A stretch of DNA of 64,000 nt. Origin: Acetatifactor muris (GTDB lineage: Bacteria > Bacillota > Clostridia > Lachnospirales > Lachnospiraceae). Where the stretch lies: the NCBI RefSeq assembly GCF_024623325.1, contig NZ_JANJZD010000003.1, forward strand, positions 186,001 to 250,000, in the 5' to 3' direction. Below the pieces are notes generated by a model. The model was not told the DNA's origin, did no database searches, and saw only the letters and a program-made list of their open reading frames with translations. The position numbers and the translations under genes are program-made. Below are positions 17,284 to 26,285 of the stretch, in pieces (the first letter of the stretch is position 1; the number at the start of each line of letters is the position of its first letter).

Positions 17284-19341
17284 TTATCCTTCCGGCACGG
17301 CCCTGCGTATCACAGCCGCACCATAGGGTTCCAGCCTGAGCGTATTCTCCGGCACCGGCCGTCCCGTCAGGAGATCCTCGCCTTCCGCCGCCGGCACATC
17401 CCGGGTCTGCGTGGTCCAGTTCAGATAGAAGTCGTAAGTCTCCTTTTCCCCGCGCCTCTGATGGTATTCCACGCCCTCCGGCAGGCTCTTCACCGGCAAT
17501 CCCGCCTCTTCCAGCATCTTCTCAAACAATGTCCACATCTGCGCGGGCGCCACCCTGGCCGCCACATACCAGGCCTTTCCTTTACCGTACGGATTGCAGG
17601 TGACGGCAGCGCCGTCCTGATAGTAATCCTCCGCGTATACGCCCAACACCTCCGCACTTCCCACACGCAGGACCTCCGCGTAATCGGAAACCGCCCATTC
17701 GGTTCCGTCCGCAAAACGGATGCGGTTGTGGTCTGACGGATACAGCGTGTCCAGTTCCTCGCTGATCACACCAAAAAGCTCAGACAGACCGTCTCCCGGG
17801 AATCCGCCCATATAGCAAAGCTGATGTTCATCCACGTAACCGGTCAGATAAGTGGCAAGCAGCAGACCGCCATTCTCCACAAACTCTTTCAGATTGGCAG
17901 CCGTCCCCGGCCGCAGCATGTACATCATCGGCGCCACCACCACCCGGTATCCGGACAGGTCGGCTTCCGTGGACACCACGTTCATCTCTACGCCGTGCCG
18001 GAAGAACTCCTTCCAGATTGTCATACAGGTCTTCTCATAATTCTTCGTCTGCCGGCTCGCCAGCTGCCCTTCATTCAGCGCCCAGCGGTTATCCCAGTCC
18101 AAAAGCAGCGCGACTTCGGCGCCCGTCATGCTTCCGGTGGCTGCCGAAATGCGGTGCAGCATCGAGCCCACTTCGCTCACTTCCCGGAATGTCCGCGTGT
18201 CGTCTGTCCCCAGATGATCCACCACCGCGCCGTGATGCTGCTCACAGCCTCCCCGGTTCTTCCTCCACTGGAAATACAGAACCGAGTCAGAGCCGCAGGC
18301 AATGGCCTGCAGGCAGGCCAGACGGTGGACCCCCGGACGCTTCTGCTTGTTATACGGCATCCCATGCACCACACTGGGCGTACATTCCATCAGCAGATAA
18401 GGCTTCTCCGGCTTCAGAGAACGGATCAGCGCATGATAGAAGGCATTCTTCCCCATGGTGTCATACAGCGTCTCCCAGTCATTATGAAAGGCAGGATAGC
18501 TGTCCCAGGAAACCATGGACAGTTCTTTCGCCGCCTGCCTGTAATCCAGCTTCTGGGAGAAGGACATAAAGTTCATGGTAACCGGAATCTGCGGTGTCAG
18601 CTCCTTAAAAATCCGGATCTCCGTTTTGAGGAAATCCATGATATTCCACGTGGTGAAACGTTTCCATTCCACAAGCAGGCCGGGAATGCTGGTCTCCCCG
18701 TTGGAAAAGGGCGGCTCAACCTGCGTAAAATCACTGTAACAGTGCCCCCAGAAGGGAGTCCACCACGCCTGATTCAGCTTCTTAATGTCATGGTCGAACC
18801 GTCTCGACAGATATTCCCGGAACCTTTTCCCGCACAGAGGACAGAAGCATTCGCCTCCTACCTCGTTGGAAATATGCCAGAGCAGCAGACCGGGATGGGA
18901 ACCGAAGCGGCTCGCCAGCTTTCGGTCAATGATCCCGACTTTTTCCCGGTATATGGGAGAGGACCAGCAACTGTTGCCCCGTCCTCCGTGGCGGTTGCGT
19001 TCGCCGTCAGCCCTTACCATCCTCACCGTCGGATAGGCTGCGTCCAGCCATGCGGGATGTGCCGCCGAAGGTGTAGACAGGATCACATAGATTCCCTCCG
19101 CATACAGCCGGTCCATAATCTCTTCCAGCCAGCGGAAGGAGAACTCTCCTTCCACCGGTTCATACATCACCCAGGAAAAGACTCCCAGGGTCACACAGTT
19201 AACGCCGGCCAGCTTCATCAGCCGGATATCTTCTTTCAGAATATCCGGCCGGTCCAGCCACTGGTCCGGATTATAATCTCCGCCGTGCAGGAAACCTCCC
19301 GCCTGCGGGAATAAACAGTCTTTCTCCATCTCATCCACCAT
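17284..19341 (-). CDS. GH42 beta-galactosidase
   Basis: The 685-residue protein is of standard GH42 length. It begins with the family signature GGDYNPDQW at about residue 20. The acid/base glutamate is E160 in HISNEVGGE, and the nucleophile is E319 in YLLMECTPS. Cysteines 124, 165, 167 and 170 (CFCPLC) form the structural zinc site of many GH42 enzymes. A trimerisation domain and a small C-terminal beta domain follow. It has no signal peptide, so it hydrolyses imported beta-galactosides in the cytoplasm. The start codon has a GAGGAAGAG ribosome site. It follows the GH4 gene after 66 bases and is probably cotranscribed with it. Confidence 0.95.
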   Translation of the reverse strand: MVDEMEKDCLFPQAGGFLHGGDYNPDQWLDRPDILKEDIRLMKLAGVNCVTLGVFSWVMYEPVEGEFSFRWLEEIMDRLYAEGIYVILSTPSAAHPAWLDAAYPTVRMVRADGERNRHGGRGNSCWSSPIYREKVGIIDRKLASRFGSHPGLLLWHISNEVGGECFCPLCGKRFREYLSRRFDHDIKKLNQAWWTPFWGHCYSDFTQVEPPFSNGETSIPGLLVEWKRFTTWNIMDFLKTEIRIFKELTPQIPVTMNFMSFSQKLDYRQAAKELSMVSWDSYPAFHNDWETLYDTMGKNAFYHALIRSLKPEKPYLLMECTPSVVHGMPYNKQKRPGVHRLACLQAIACGSDSVLYFQWRKNRGGCEQHHGAVVDHLGTDDTRTFREVSEVGSMLHRISAATGSMTGAEVALLLDWDNRWALNEGQLASRQTKNYEKTCMTIWKEFFRHGVEMNVVSTEADLSGYRVVVAPMMYMLRPGTAANLKEFVENGGLLLATYLTGYVDEHQLCYMGGFPGDGLSELFGVISEELDTLYPSDHNRIRFADGTEWAVSDYAEVLRVGSAEVLGVYAEDYYQDGAAVTCNPYGKGKAWYVAARVAPAQMWTLFEKMLEEAGLPVKSLPEGVEYHQRRGEKETYDFYLNWTTQTRDVPAAEGEDLLTGRPVPENTLRLEPYGAAVIRRAVPEG

Positions 19342-19407
19342 CTTTACTCTTCCTCAGCCTTCAGGCCGAAACGCCGGATGCCCCGCCTGTGCGGAACATC
19401 TTTCCAC

Positions 19408-20727
19408 TTATTTAAAATATGCCAGATAGTCCTTTCCCGCTTCAAACATTTCATCCACCATCTGCTTCGTCTCTGCAATGGAAAGTACCGCGGACGTCAG
19501 CGGGTCGAACAGAACGGCGTGGAAAATCTTCCTCCTGTCCCCTTCCATACAGCCCTCCACAGCCAGCTCCTCGCAGCGCGCGCTGGTATTGATCAATACC
19601 GCCAGCTGGTCGGGCAGACTGCCGACGCGGAACGGACGGACTCCTGCCCTGGAAGCAAGCGCAGGCACCTCCACACAGCATCCCTGCGGCAGATTGTCAA
19701 TCAGGCCGAAGTTACGCAGATTCGCGTTAAACTCATAAGGTGTATGATCCCCGAACACCGCGTTGAAAATACATGCCGCATATTCTCCGCCCCGGGCAAG
19801 ATCGAAATCGTCCTTTTCCAGCCATTCTTCGATATCCTTCATCCATTTGCCATCCGCTTCCCGCTCAAAATATTCGTTCAGAATAAACGCATGTTTCCCG
19901 GGATTCCAGTTGGTGCCATGGGTACAGTACTTCTCAAGCAGATCCGGACGTTTCCGGAACCAGGCGTTGTATTCGGAATTATGGCCTGAGGACTCGGTCA
20001 CATAATAGTCAAGTCCCAGAAACATCTCATTGCGCACCTGCTCCTTATTGTATATCTCGGGCTGCTTCACCGCTTCCCGAATAAGCGGATAAGCATCCCT
20101 GCCGTTCCATTTATACTCCAGATAAAACGCCTGATGATTGATGCCCGCGCAGGTATAGGTAACTTCCTCCATCGGCGCGCCGATCCACTGCGCCAGCATC
20201 TGCGCCGTGCCCTGCACACTGTGGCAGAGACCGGTCATATGAACCTTTGTCTCTGACTGGATATACCTGCAGAGCATGGCCATAGGATTGGTATAATTGA
20301 GAACTACCGCATCCGGACAGTACTTCTCAATATCCCGGCAGATCTCCAGCATAGCCGGCGCAGTACGCAGAAACCGAAAGATTCCGGACGGCCCGCGGGT
20401 GTCCCCCACACAGATATCGACTCCATACTTTTTCGGTATCTCAATGTCATTTCGGAAAATATCCGGACCGCCCGACAGAATGGTGATCACGACGCCGTCC
20501 GCGCCCTCCAGCGCTTCCGCGCGGTTTAAAGTTGCCTTCACCGTCGCAGGATAGTTCCCCTTTTCGATGATCTTTCTGACAGCCCGCTCGCTGTAGGCCA
20601 GACGGGTACTGTCAATGTCCATCAGCCGGATCTCCACATCGCGAAACGCGTCAAAGGTCAGGACATCCCTGACCAGGCTTCTTGTGAAGCCAAAACTTCC
20701 TGCTCCGATAAATGTTATTTTCCTCAT
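19408..20727 (-). CDS. GH4 alpha-galactosidase/alpha-glucosidase family enzyme
   Basis: The 439-residue protein shows the NAD-binding start [16 protein letters not shown] and the GH4 metal and substrate residues: N147 in NYTNPMA, C168 in GLCHSVQGT, and H198 in GINHQAF. GH4 enzymes need NAD and a divalent metal such as Mn and cleave by oxidation and elimination. The CHSVQGT motif is typical of the MelA-type alpha-galactosidase group, but an alpha-glucosidase or alpha-galacturonidase cannot be excluded. The ATG at 20727 follows AAGGAGG; a longer frame to 20790 lacks homology. It has a long structured leader upstream and GH42 downstream. Confidence 0.9.
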   Translation of the reverse strand: MRKITFIGAGSFGFTRSLVRDVLTFDAFRDVEIRLMDIDSTRLAYSERAVRKIIEKGNYPATVKATLNRAEALEGADGVVITILSGGPDIFRNDIEIPKKYGVDICVGDTRGPSGIFRFLRTAPAMLEICRDIEKYCPDAVVLNYTNPMAMLCRYIQSETKVHMTGLCHSVQGTAQMLAQWIGAPMEEVTYTCAGINHQAFYLEYKWNGRDAYPLIREAVKQPEIYNKEQVRNEMFLGLDYYVTESSGHNSEYNAWFRKRPDLLEKYCTHGTNWNPGKHAFILNEYFEREADGKWMKDIEEWLEKDDFDLARGGEYAACIFNAVFGDHTPYEFNANLRNFGLIDNLPQGCCVEVPALASRAGVRPFRVGSLPDQLAVLINTSARCEELAVEGCMEGDRRKIFHAVLFDPLTSAVLSIAETKQMVDEMFEAGKDYLAYFK

Positions 20728-20787
20728 CGCACATCCTCCTTTTTGTATAAGCATCTTTTCCGTGCGTTTGTGCACCGTTTCATGACC

Positions 20788-20801
20788 CATTAACGTTAAT
20801 G
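20788..20801. promoter_or_regulatory. 14-bp perfect palindrome, candidate operator
   Basis: CATTAACGTTAATG is fully palindromic with a central CG, the form typical of LacI-family operators. It lies 60 bases upstream of the GH4 start and about 180 bases downstream of the predicted transcription start, so it could act as a roadblock. No regulator gene is nearby. Confidence 0.5.
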
Positions 20802-20819
20802 ATGATAATAAAAAATTTA

Positions 20820-20917
20820 AGCTTTTTCCCGCACCTCCTTAAAACACTACAGACCACCGCAGTCTCAGGCAACCTGCCCTCATAAGATCTGGTGGAGGTC
20901 AGCGGGAAAGAAAAGCT
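20820..20917 (-). ncRNA. candidate structured leader RNA before the GH4 gene
   Basis: The arms 20820-20838 and 20894-20917 pair through AGCTTTT, CCCGC and ACCTCC blocks with two small bulges. The 55 bases between them contain a further CAGG-TTG-CCTG hairpin. It lies within a leader of about 255 bases. I could not match it to a known riboswitch class. Confidence 0.4.
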
Positions 20918-20988
20918 CATCCTTGACTGAATATAACAGAACCCAACCCATCGTCATTCTCACTCACAAAAGGCCTCTTTTTCAGATA

Positions 20989-21017
20989 ACTATAGTATAC
21001 TTTAAAGCGAATGTCAA
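20989..21017 (-). promoter_or_regulatory. sigma-A promoter of the GH4-GH42 operon
   Basis: On the minus strand TTGACA (21012-21017), 17 bases, then TATAGT (20989-20994). The predicted start is near 20982, leaving a long leader of about 255 bases before the GH4 start. Confidence 0.85.
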
Positions 21018-21048
21018 GCAAATTCACTGCTTTTTCAGCAAAATACCA

Positions 21049-23106
21049 TCAATACCATTGAATGTCTACTCCTTTAGGAAGAACACCGGTATCCATATTG
21101 TCATTCGGCACAGCAATCCACTTCAGATTTTTCAGCCCGGATAACGGACGCAGATCCTCAACAGAACATCCTCCCAAATCCAGTATCTCCAGATTCTTGA
21201 GTCCGGACAGAGGATTCAGATCATGAACTCCCCTGGACTGATACAGTATAAGTACTTTTAAATCCGTCAGTCCCGCCAGCGGCTCCAGGTCACTGATGTT
21301 ATCGCAGTAACGCAATTCAAGTTCCCTTAAATTTTCAAGTTCCGACAGTGATCCCAGTTCCTCGACTTCCGCACAAAAATACAGCGTAAGTTCTTTCAGG
21401 CTTTTTATTTCTGCCAGAGGCTCCAGATTTACTATCCCGTTTCCTGTCAGAGTAAGTTTCCGCAGATTCGACAGCCCGGACAATGGATTCAGATCATCGA
21501 GTTCTTCTCCGGACAGCCTCAGCACTTCCAGCTCCTGCAGCTTTGACAACGGCGTCAGGTCCTTTACACCGTCACTCTCCAGGTTGAGTTCACGCAGCTT
21601 CCGTAATCCGAACAGAAAACTCAGATCCGTCATATCGTCATCCTTTATTGTAAGAACCTCCAGATTATTCAGTCTGGTCAGTTCACTAAAGTCATTCAGC
21701 TCATATGTGTTCAGATATATTTCTCTCAGATCCGGCAGGCCGGAACAGTCACTGAAAGACTTCACAATAGCATCCTGCACTCTAAAAGACTTCAGATTCT
21801 TCAATCCTGCAATACAGCCCATATCCCCTAAATAACCATGCCCCAGCGCAAGATGTTCCAGCCCGGACAGCCCGGATAATCCTTCAAAAGTTTCAACTGT
21901 TCCGCCGTTAAAGTCGAGATGCAATTTCGTTATATTTTTCAATTCAGACAGCACTGCCCAATCAATCTCTATTTTTTCTCCATTGTTAAGCTCATCGCTG
22001 GTTCCCAAAGTGAGACTGCTCAGGTTCTTCATTTGAGCCAATATACGCAGATTGCTCAGGTCGGCAATATCTTCGATGGTCAGAATCTCCATCTTTTTCA
22101 AATCCTCCAGGGGCTGCAGGCTTCTCACCTCCCCAGCTTGAAATGACAGTTCCTTCAGATTCTCCAATTCCGATAACACATCAATATTTTCGATATTCCA
22201 ACATCCTTCCAGACAGAGAGACTCCAGATTCTCAAGTGATGCAAGAAACCGTATATCTGTTATCTGTGTATAACTGATATCAAGCTTCTCCAGACTTTCG
22301 ATTTCGGATACTATCCTCAGATTCTCTATCTCCCCGCATCGCCTTAACTGAAGATCTTTCAGATTCTTCAGGCTACTGAGAACACTGATATCCCTGACCG
22401 AACCGCCTTCAAGTGCAAATTCTTCCAATTCCGGCAGCCGGACGAGTGCGCTGATATCCGTCATTCGATACCCACCCAGGCGAAGTTTCTTCAGATTCGG
22501 CAGTTCAAATACCAGTGCCAGGTCATTTAAGTCTTCGCACTCTGTCGAAATTCCAAGCCCTTCCAGCTGTGTCATCTCATACAGAACTTCATCACTTATT
22601 CCCCCGCAATAACGAATGTCCAGATCCCGCAGTTTGGGCAGTGTCAGAAGGACACTGAAGTCTCCCGCAGAACTGCTGCTCAGATTCACCTTCTCCAGAT
22701 TCTGAAACTCTGCCAGAATGCTCAAATCATTACCCAAAATATCGTTTTCCAGATTCAATTCCTTTACGTTTTTGACTTCATTCATCCTGGTGATTCCCTG
22801 GTCCTCCAGCAGCTTCACCAGTTCAGGATAATCCGCGCCCCACTGCTCCCTTATGGAAGGACCGCCCAGGACGCCGGTGAACACCAGCAGGAGAACCACA
22901 GCGGTCACAATGACCGCCACGGCAATCCCCGCTGTCACCGGCTGCTTCTTTCCCGGCTGCAGCGTCTTTCCGCCTGACTTTTTCTCCTGCCGTATCGTCT
23001 CTCCGGCACCCGTCTGCCCTCCTGGACTCTCCGGTACCGGATTCCCACATTTGCCACAGAATCGTGCGCCTTCTCCTATCTTATTTCCGCATTTCGGACA
23101 AAACAT
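21049..23106 (-). CDS. zinc-ribbon membrane protein with leucine-rich-repeat ectodomain
   Basis: The 685-residue protein starts with a zinc ribbon (C3, C6, C17, C20 in MFCPKCG...FCGKCG), then a flexible basic stretch and one membrane helix at about 58-79 (AGIAVAVIVTAVVLLLVFTG). From about residue 100 to the end run more than 20 leucine-rich repeats of about 22 residues, of the SDS22/internalin kind (LSGLKNLEILDLGG, L-PLSGL). The expected topology is ribbon inside and LRR outside. No signal peptidase site, LPXTG motif or enzyme domain is seen. It is the last gene of the five-gene zinc-ribbon operon. LRRs usually bind proteins or glycans; the partner is unknown. Confidence 0.88.
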   Translation of the reverse strand: MFCPKCGNKIGEGARFCGKCGNPVPESPGGQTGAGETIRQEKKSGGKTLQPGKKQPVTAGIAVAVIVTAVVLLLVFTGVLGGPSIREQWGADYPELVKLLEDQGITRMNEVKNVKELNLENDILGNDLSILAEFQNLEKVNLSSSSAGDFSVLLTLPKLRDLDIRYCGGISDEVLYEMTQLEGLGISTECEDLNDLALVFELPNLKKLRLGGYRMTDISALVRLPELEEFALEGGSVRDISVLSSLKNLKDLQLRRCGEIENLRIVSEIESLEKLDISYTQITDIRFLASLENLESLCLEGCWNIENIDVLSELENLKELSFQAGEVRSLQPLEDLKKMEILTIEDIADLSNLRILAQMKNLSSLTLGTSDELNNGEKIEIDWAVLSELKNITKLHLDFNGGTVETFEGLSGLSGLEHLALGHGYLGDMGCIAGLKNLKSFRVQDAIVKSFSDCSGLPDLREIYLNTYELNDFSELTRLNNLEVLTIKDDDMTDLSFLFGLRKLRELNLESDGVKDLTPLSKLQELEVLRLSGEELDDLNPLSGLSNLRKLTLTGNGIVNLEPLAEIKSLKELTLYFCAEVEELGSLSELENLRELELRYCDNISDLEPLAGLTDLKVLILYQSRGVHDLNPLSGLKNLEILDLGGCSVEDLRPLSGLKNLKWIAVPNDNMDTGVLPKGVDIQWY

Positions 23107-23179
23107 TCTCCTGTTCCTCCTTTGTACTGAAAGATATTATGCTGTGATGAAGCTGCGTTGCCTTTTTACAAAACTGTGC

Positions 23180-26116
23180 TCAATAATAGGTATATTCGAC
23201 CCTCTTTGTGTCTGGCAGATACTCAAGAAATCCTCCCGTATCCTGGGCAAGTATGTCAAATATGTCAGGTTTATTCCAGAACCTGTCCTGCCATTCTGAA
23301 GGATTTTCGTGCAGCCAGTCAAGAGCAAGGGTCTCTTCTCTGATACACCGTCCTCTCTCATCATAGTGGTACTCAATAACATCATATGATCCATGCTGAT
23401 CTGCATACGCTTCCCTGACAAGGTAACCATGTTCATCATAATAGTAGGCCCTTTGGGAATACAATTCTTCCCCTTCTCCTAGTCTCTGGTAAGTTCTCTC
23501 CAGCTGTCCGTCTGCGTTATAAACATATTCCCAAATATAGGTATCACCCCGATAACTCTCATACTTGATTACTCTGCCGGCATCATCGTAAGTATATCGT
23601 TCTGAAAGTGTTCTGTTTCTGTTTTCATCAACGGCCTCCACACGAAGCAGTCTGCCACTTTTGTCACAAATCTTCACATCAGAGAATACATTCATCTCCT
23701 CTGAAATTTTCCTGCTGATATACTCCTCTGTCTCACCGTAGAAATACAATGTCCCAGACATACTCATATGAGCACTTTCTAAAATAATTCTCCCTGTTTC
23801 ATCATATTCCTTAAAAACACCGGATGTCGAAACACCCCACTGGCTTCCTTCTTCCCACCAAGGATAATAGAATTCATCACATTCAGATATTCTGCCATTT
23901 ACATAGTTATACTCATATTCTCTTTTGTCAAAAGGCGTTCCATCCTCCTTATACGTTATCCTGCTCTTTACATTTCCATACTCATCATACTCGTATACGT
24001 AGGTATATGCCCGCTCCGGCTCTCCGCTTCGCTCCGTCGTCCCCTGATAATATTCACTGAGGACAATCTTCCCTTTCTCGTCATACTCCGAATATTCGCA
24101 GGAGCCGCCTCCATCTTCGTGCACAGTCATCTTCGTCCGCACCACCGCTTTCTCCTTGTCCTCCGTCCACCACTTCTTCCCTGTGATCTCCGCATAGACT
24201 CTCTGGGCCGGAGTGACATTCTTCCCGTTGATTTCCGCCACCTCCCAGACAACGCCCTTCTGTCCCAGGGGAATGGTGTATTCCGCCACAAAGCCGTCGC
24301 TGTCGTAGAGATAAATGCGGACATGGAGCCCGGACAGCAGGTCGGAGGCATAATTCCCCGCCAGGCTGTCGGTATAGTTGTTCACATACAGCTTGTAGCT
24401 TCCGACTTCTGCGGTATTGACATACATTACCTCGCATCTGCGCTTATTGTCAGCCACCAGAAGATTTCCATGGTCGTCCCCACTGACGTTGCCGCCGATA
24501 TGGGCCATATCGCCTTCCGCCGCCTGCCAGGGGGTGAACAGAGTCAGGTCCAGATCCGCCTCGCCCTCCCAGGTCAGGAGAATTCCTGTCTGTCCTTCCG
24601 CCAGACCGGGCATCACATAGACATCACAGGCTGCCGCTTCCTCCCATACCTCAATTTCCCTATAGGCATCCGGATATCCATCTGTCTGTACCTGTATGGT
24701 ATAGACTCCCGAGGGCAGATTTGTGGTCAGCTCTCCGTTCTGTGTCTCCACGGTGCGGAGAATGTCTCCTTTGTAGTTCCCGGCACCTTCCCTTATCACG
24801 GCGCTGGCTGTCTGCAACAGGTCCCCTGTCGCATTTCCTTCTCCGTCGTCCCGGATATCCGCCGCTGGATATACCCGAAGGGTCACAGGATATTCGTCCC
24901 CGCCTTCCTTATGTAAGGTCATATCGCATGCATAGGTAAGTGAGGCAGGAATCAGTCTGACTCCCTGTATCACCATTTCCTTATACTGCCCGTCCGCCTC
25001 TGTTTTCAGATAGCAGTCGGTGTCATCCAGATACACGAACACAGAAAATAATCCGCTGTCATCCGTAATCGTCTCGTACAGCAGAACGTTATCCTCAGAA
25101 CGATATATTTTTATCTTCCTGCCGGCAAGCCCGCTGCCCGTGGTATCCCTGACATATCCCTGCACCCTGCCGATATTTCCTCCGCTCAGGACGGCATCAT
25201 AGGTATTGCGAGCCTCGTTGAGCATCCGCATCTCCGTCTCATCGTATACCTGTCTGAGCTCGTCGCTTTCCGCATAATAATCCCCCTGAGAATACCAGGT
25301 GTCACTGGGAGCCAGCGTATACTCTCCTACTTCCTTCGGCACCCGGATCATACGCCATTTCACCATCACATCATTGTTGAAATAGTACCGTTCCCCCACC
25401 TTGTCGATGGTAGCATATGTAGGCGTATAGACGGAATCCTCCCTCTGGAACACAAAGTTGGGCTGCCCATCCAGATAATACCAGTCGGTCAGCTTTAACC
25501 CTCCTTCTGTTCCTTCCACTGAAACGATCTTATACACAGCCCCACTGTCCGGATCGCTGTAAATCTCATATTGAATCAGCTCTCCGGTCCGGGCATCCCG
25601 AAGCAACGTTTTGGTCAGCCTGCAGCGCGCGATATTCCCATCCTCCGGAGAGAGGGTATCCGCGTCCTCCAGCCAATAGAAGAGAGAGTTATCCCATTCC
25701 ATGCCGGCCTGTTTCGTCCCCGGCGTATAATTTGTCACACTGAGATCAACAGAGGGCACATCTTCTATTGCATATAAAGGGACTTCCACTGCTTCTTCCG
25801 TCTGCTCTTCCGTATCCTGCGCTTCCGTGTCATCAGTACCCCGGGATGCTTCCTGTGTCGAATCCCCGCTCTGCTGTGCGGGAAGCTCTTCCCTTCCCAG
25901 GACGAAAAACAGTACCACAGCCACTATGACGGCAATCACCGCCACCACTGCGGCCACAATCCCTGCTATCATCCCTCCGGAGGGCCCGGATTTTTTCACC
26001 GGAGGACCGGCCTGTACACCCGGCGCCGTCCCCTGGGGCATTCTCTGCCTTGTGCCGCATTTGGGACAGAAGGCCGATCCCTCTTTTATTTCCGTTCCGC
26101 ATTTTTCACAATACAT
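23180..26116 (-). CDS. zinc-ribbon membrane protein with carboxypeptidase-like and YD-like repeat domains
   Basis: The 978-residue protein starts with the zinc ribbon MYCEKCG...FCPKCG (C3, C6, C17, C20), followed by one long membrane helix at about 49-74. An acidic Ser/Thr linker follows. Near residues 310-420 is a beta-sandwich like a carboxypeptidase regulatory domain (GYVRDTTGSGLAGRKIKIY), then a second sandwich segment (SGVYTIQVQTDGYPDAYREI). From about 690 to the end there are at least six RHS/YD-type repeats such as YEYDEYGNVKSRITYKEDGT, YTYDDAGRVIKYES and YHYDERGRCIREET. The large part should lie outside the membrane. It has no toxin-like C-terminal domain and no protease motif, so it is not a classical RHS toxin. 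Function unknown. Confidence 0.85.
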   Translation of the reverse strand: MYCEKCGTEIKEGSAFCPKCGTRQRMPQGTAPGVQAGPPVKKSGPSGGMIAGIVAAVVAVIAVIVAVVLFFVLGREELPAQQSGDSTQEASRGTDDTEAQDTEEQTEEAVEVPLYAIEDVPSVDLSVTNYTPGTKQAGMEWDNSLFYWLEDADTLSPEDGNIARCRLTKTLLRDARTGELIQYEIYSDPDSGAVYKIVSVEGTEGGLKLTDWYYLDGQPNFVFQREDSVYTPTYATIDKVGERYYFNNDVMVKWRMIRVPKEVGEYTLAPSDTWYSQGDYYAESDELRQVYDETEMRMLNEARNTYDAVLSGGNIGRVQGYVRDTTGSGLAGRKIKIYRSEDNVLLYETITDDSGLFSVFVYLDDTDCYLKTEADGQYKEMVIQGVRLIPASLTYACDMTLHKEGGDEYPVTLRVYPAADIRDDGEGNATGDLLQTASAVIREGAGNYKGDILRTVETQNGELTTNLPSGVYTIQVQTDGYPDAYREIEVWEEAAACDVYVMPGLAEGQTGILLTWEGEADLDLTLFTPWQAAEGDMAHIGGNVSGDDHGNLLVADNKRRCEVMYVNTAEVGSYKLYVNNYTDSLAGNYASDLLSGLHVRIYLYDSDGFVAEYTIPLGQKGVVWEVAEINGKNVTPAQRVYAEITGKKWWTEDKEKAVVRTKMTVHEDGGGSCEYSEYDEKGKIVLSEYYQGTTERSGEPERAYTYVYEYDEYGNVKSRITYKEDGTPFDKREYEYNYVNGRISECDEFYYPWWEEGSQWGVSTSGVFKEYDETGRIILESAHMSMSGTLYFYGETEEYISRKISEEMNVFSDVKICDKSGRLLRVEAVDENRNRTLSERYTYDDAGRVIKYESYRGDTYIWEYVYNADGQLERTYQRLGEGEELYSQRAYYYDEHGYLVREAYADQHGSYDVIEYHYDERGRCIREETLALDWLHENPSEWQDRFWNKPDIFDILAQDTGGFLEYLPDTKRVEYTYY

Positions 26117-26160
26117 CCTCTCTCCTCCTCCATATATTCAGCCACGCATACTTTAAATAA

Positions 26161-26281
26161 GAATCCCGTTCACGGGATTCTGCGCCGCAAACGCGTCGCG
26201 TAAGCAACAAACTACCCCTGCGTTTGCGTGCGCATCCTCCCGGCGGGTTTTATCATATAGGGCAAACTTTCCTATATGATA
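26161..26281. repeat. three stacked inverted repeats between two zinc-ribbon genes
   Basis: In the gap between two genes of the operon are three hairpins: GAATCCCG arms 26161-26168/26173-26180; a 14-15-base pair 26181-26194/26220-26234 with one bulge; and 11-bp perfect arms 26251-26261/26271-26281, five bases after the stop. None has a convincing T-run on the minus strand. Confidence 0.7.
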
Positions 26282-26285
26282 ACAA

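Larger units (their letters stand above)
20728..21048. other. leader and promoter region of the GH4-GH42 operon
   Basis: The stretch is without a gene. It holds a strong promoter, a long imperfect inverted repeat and a palindrome, described separately. No strong terminator for the LRR gene upstream is visible, so some read-through is possible. Confidence 0.7.
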
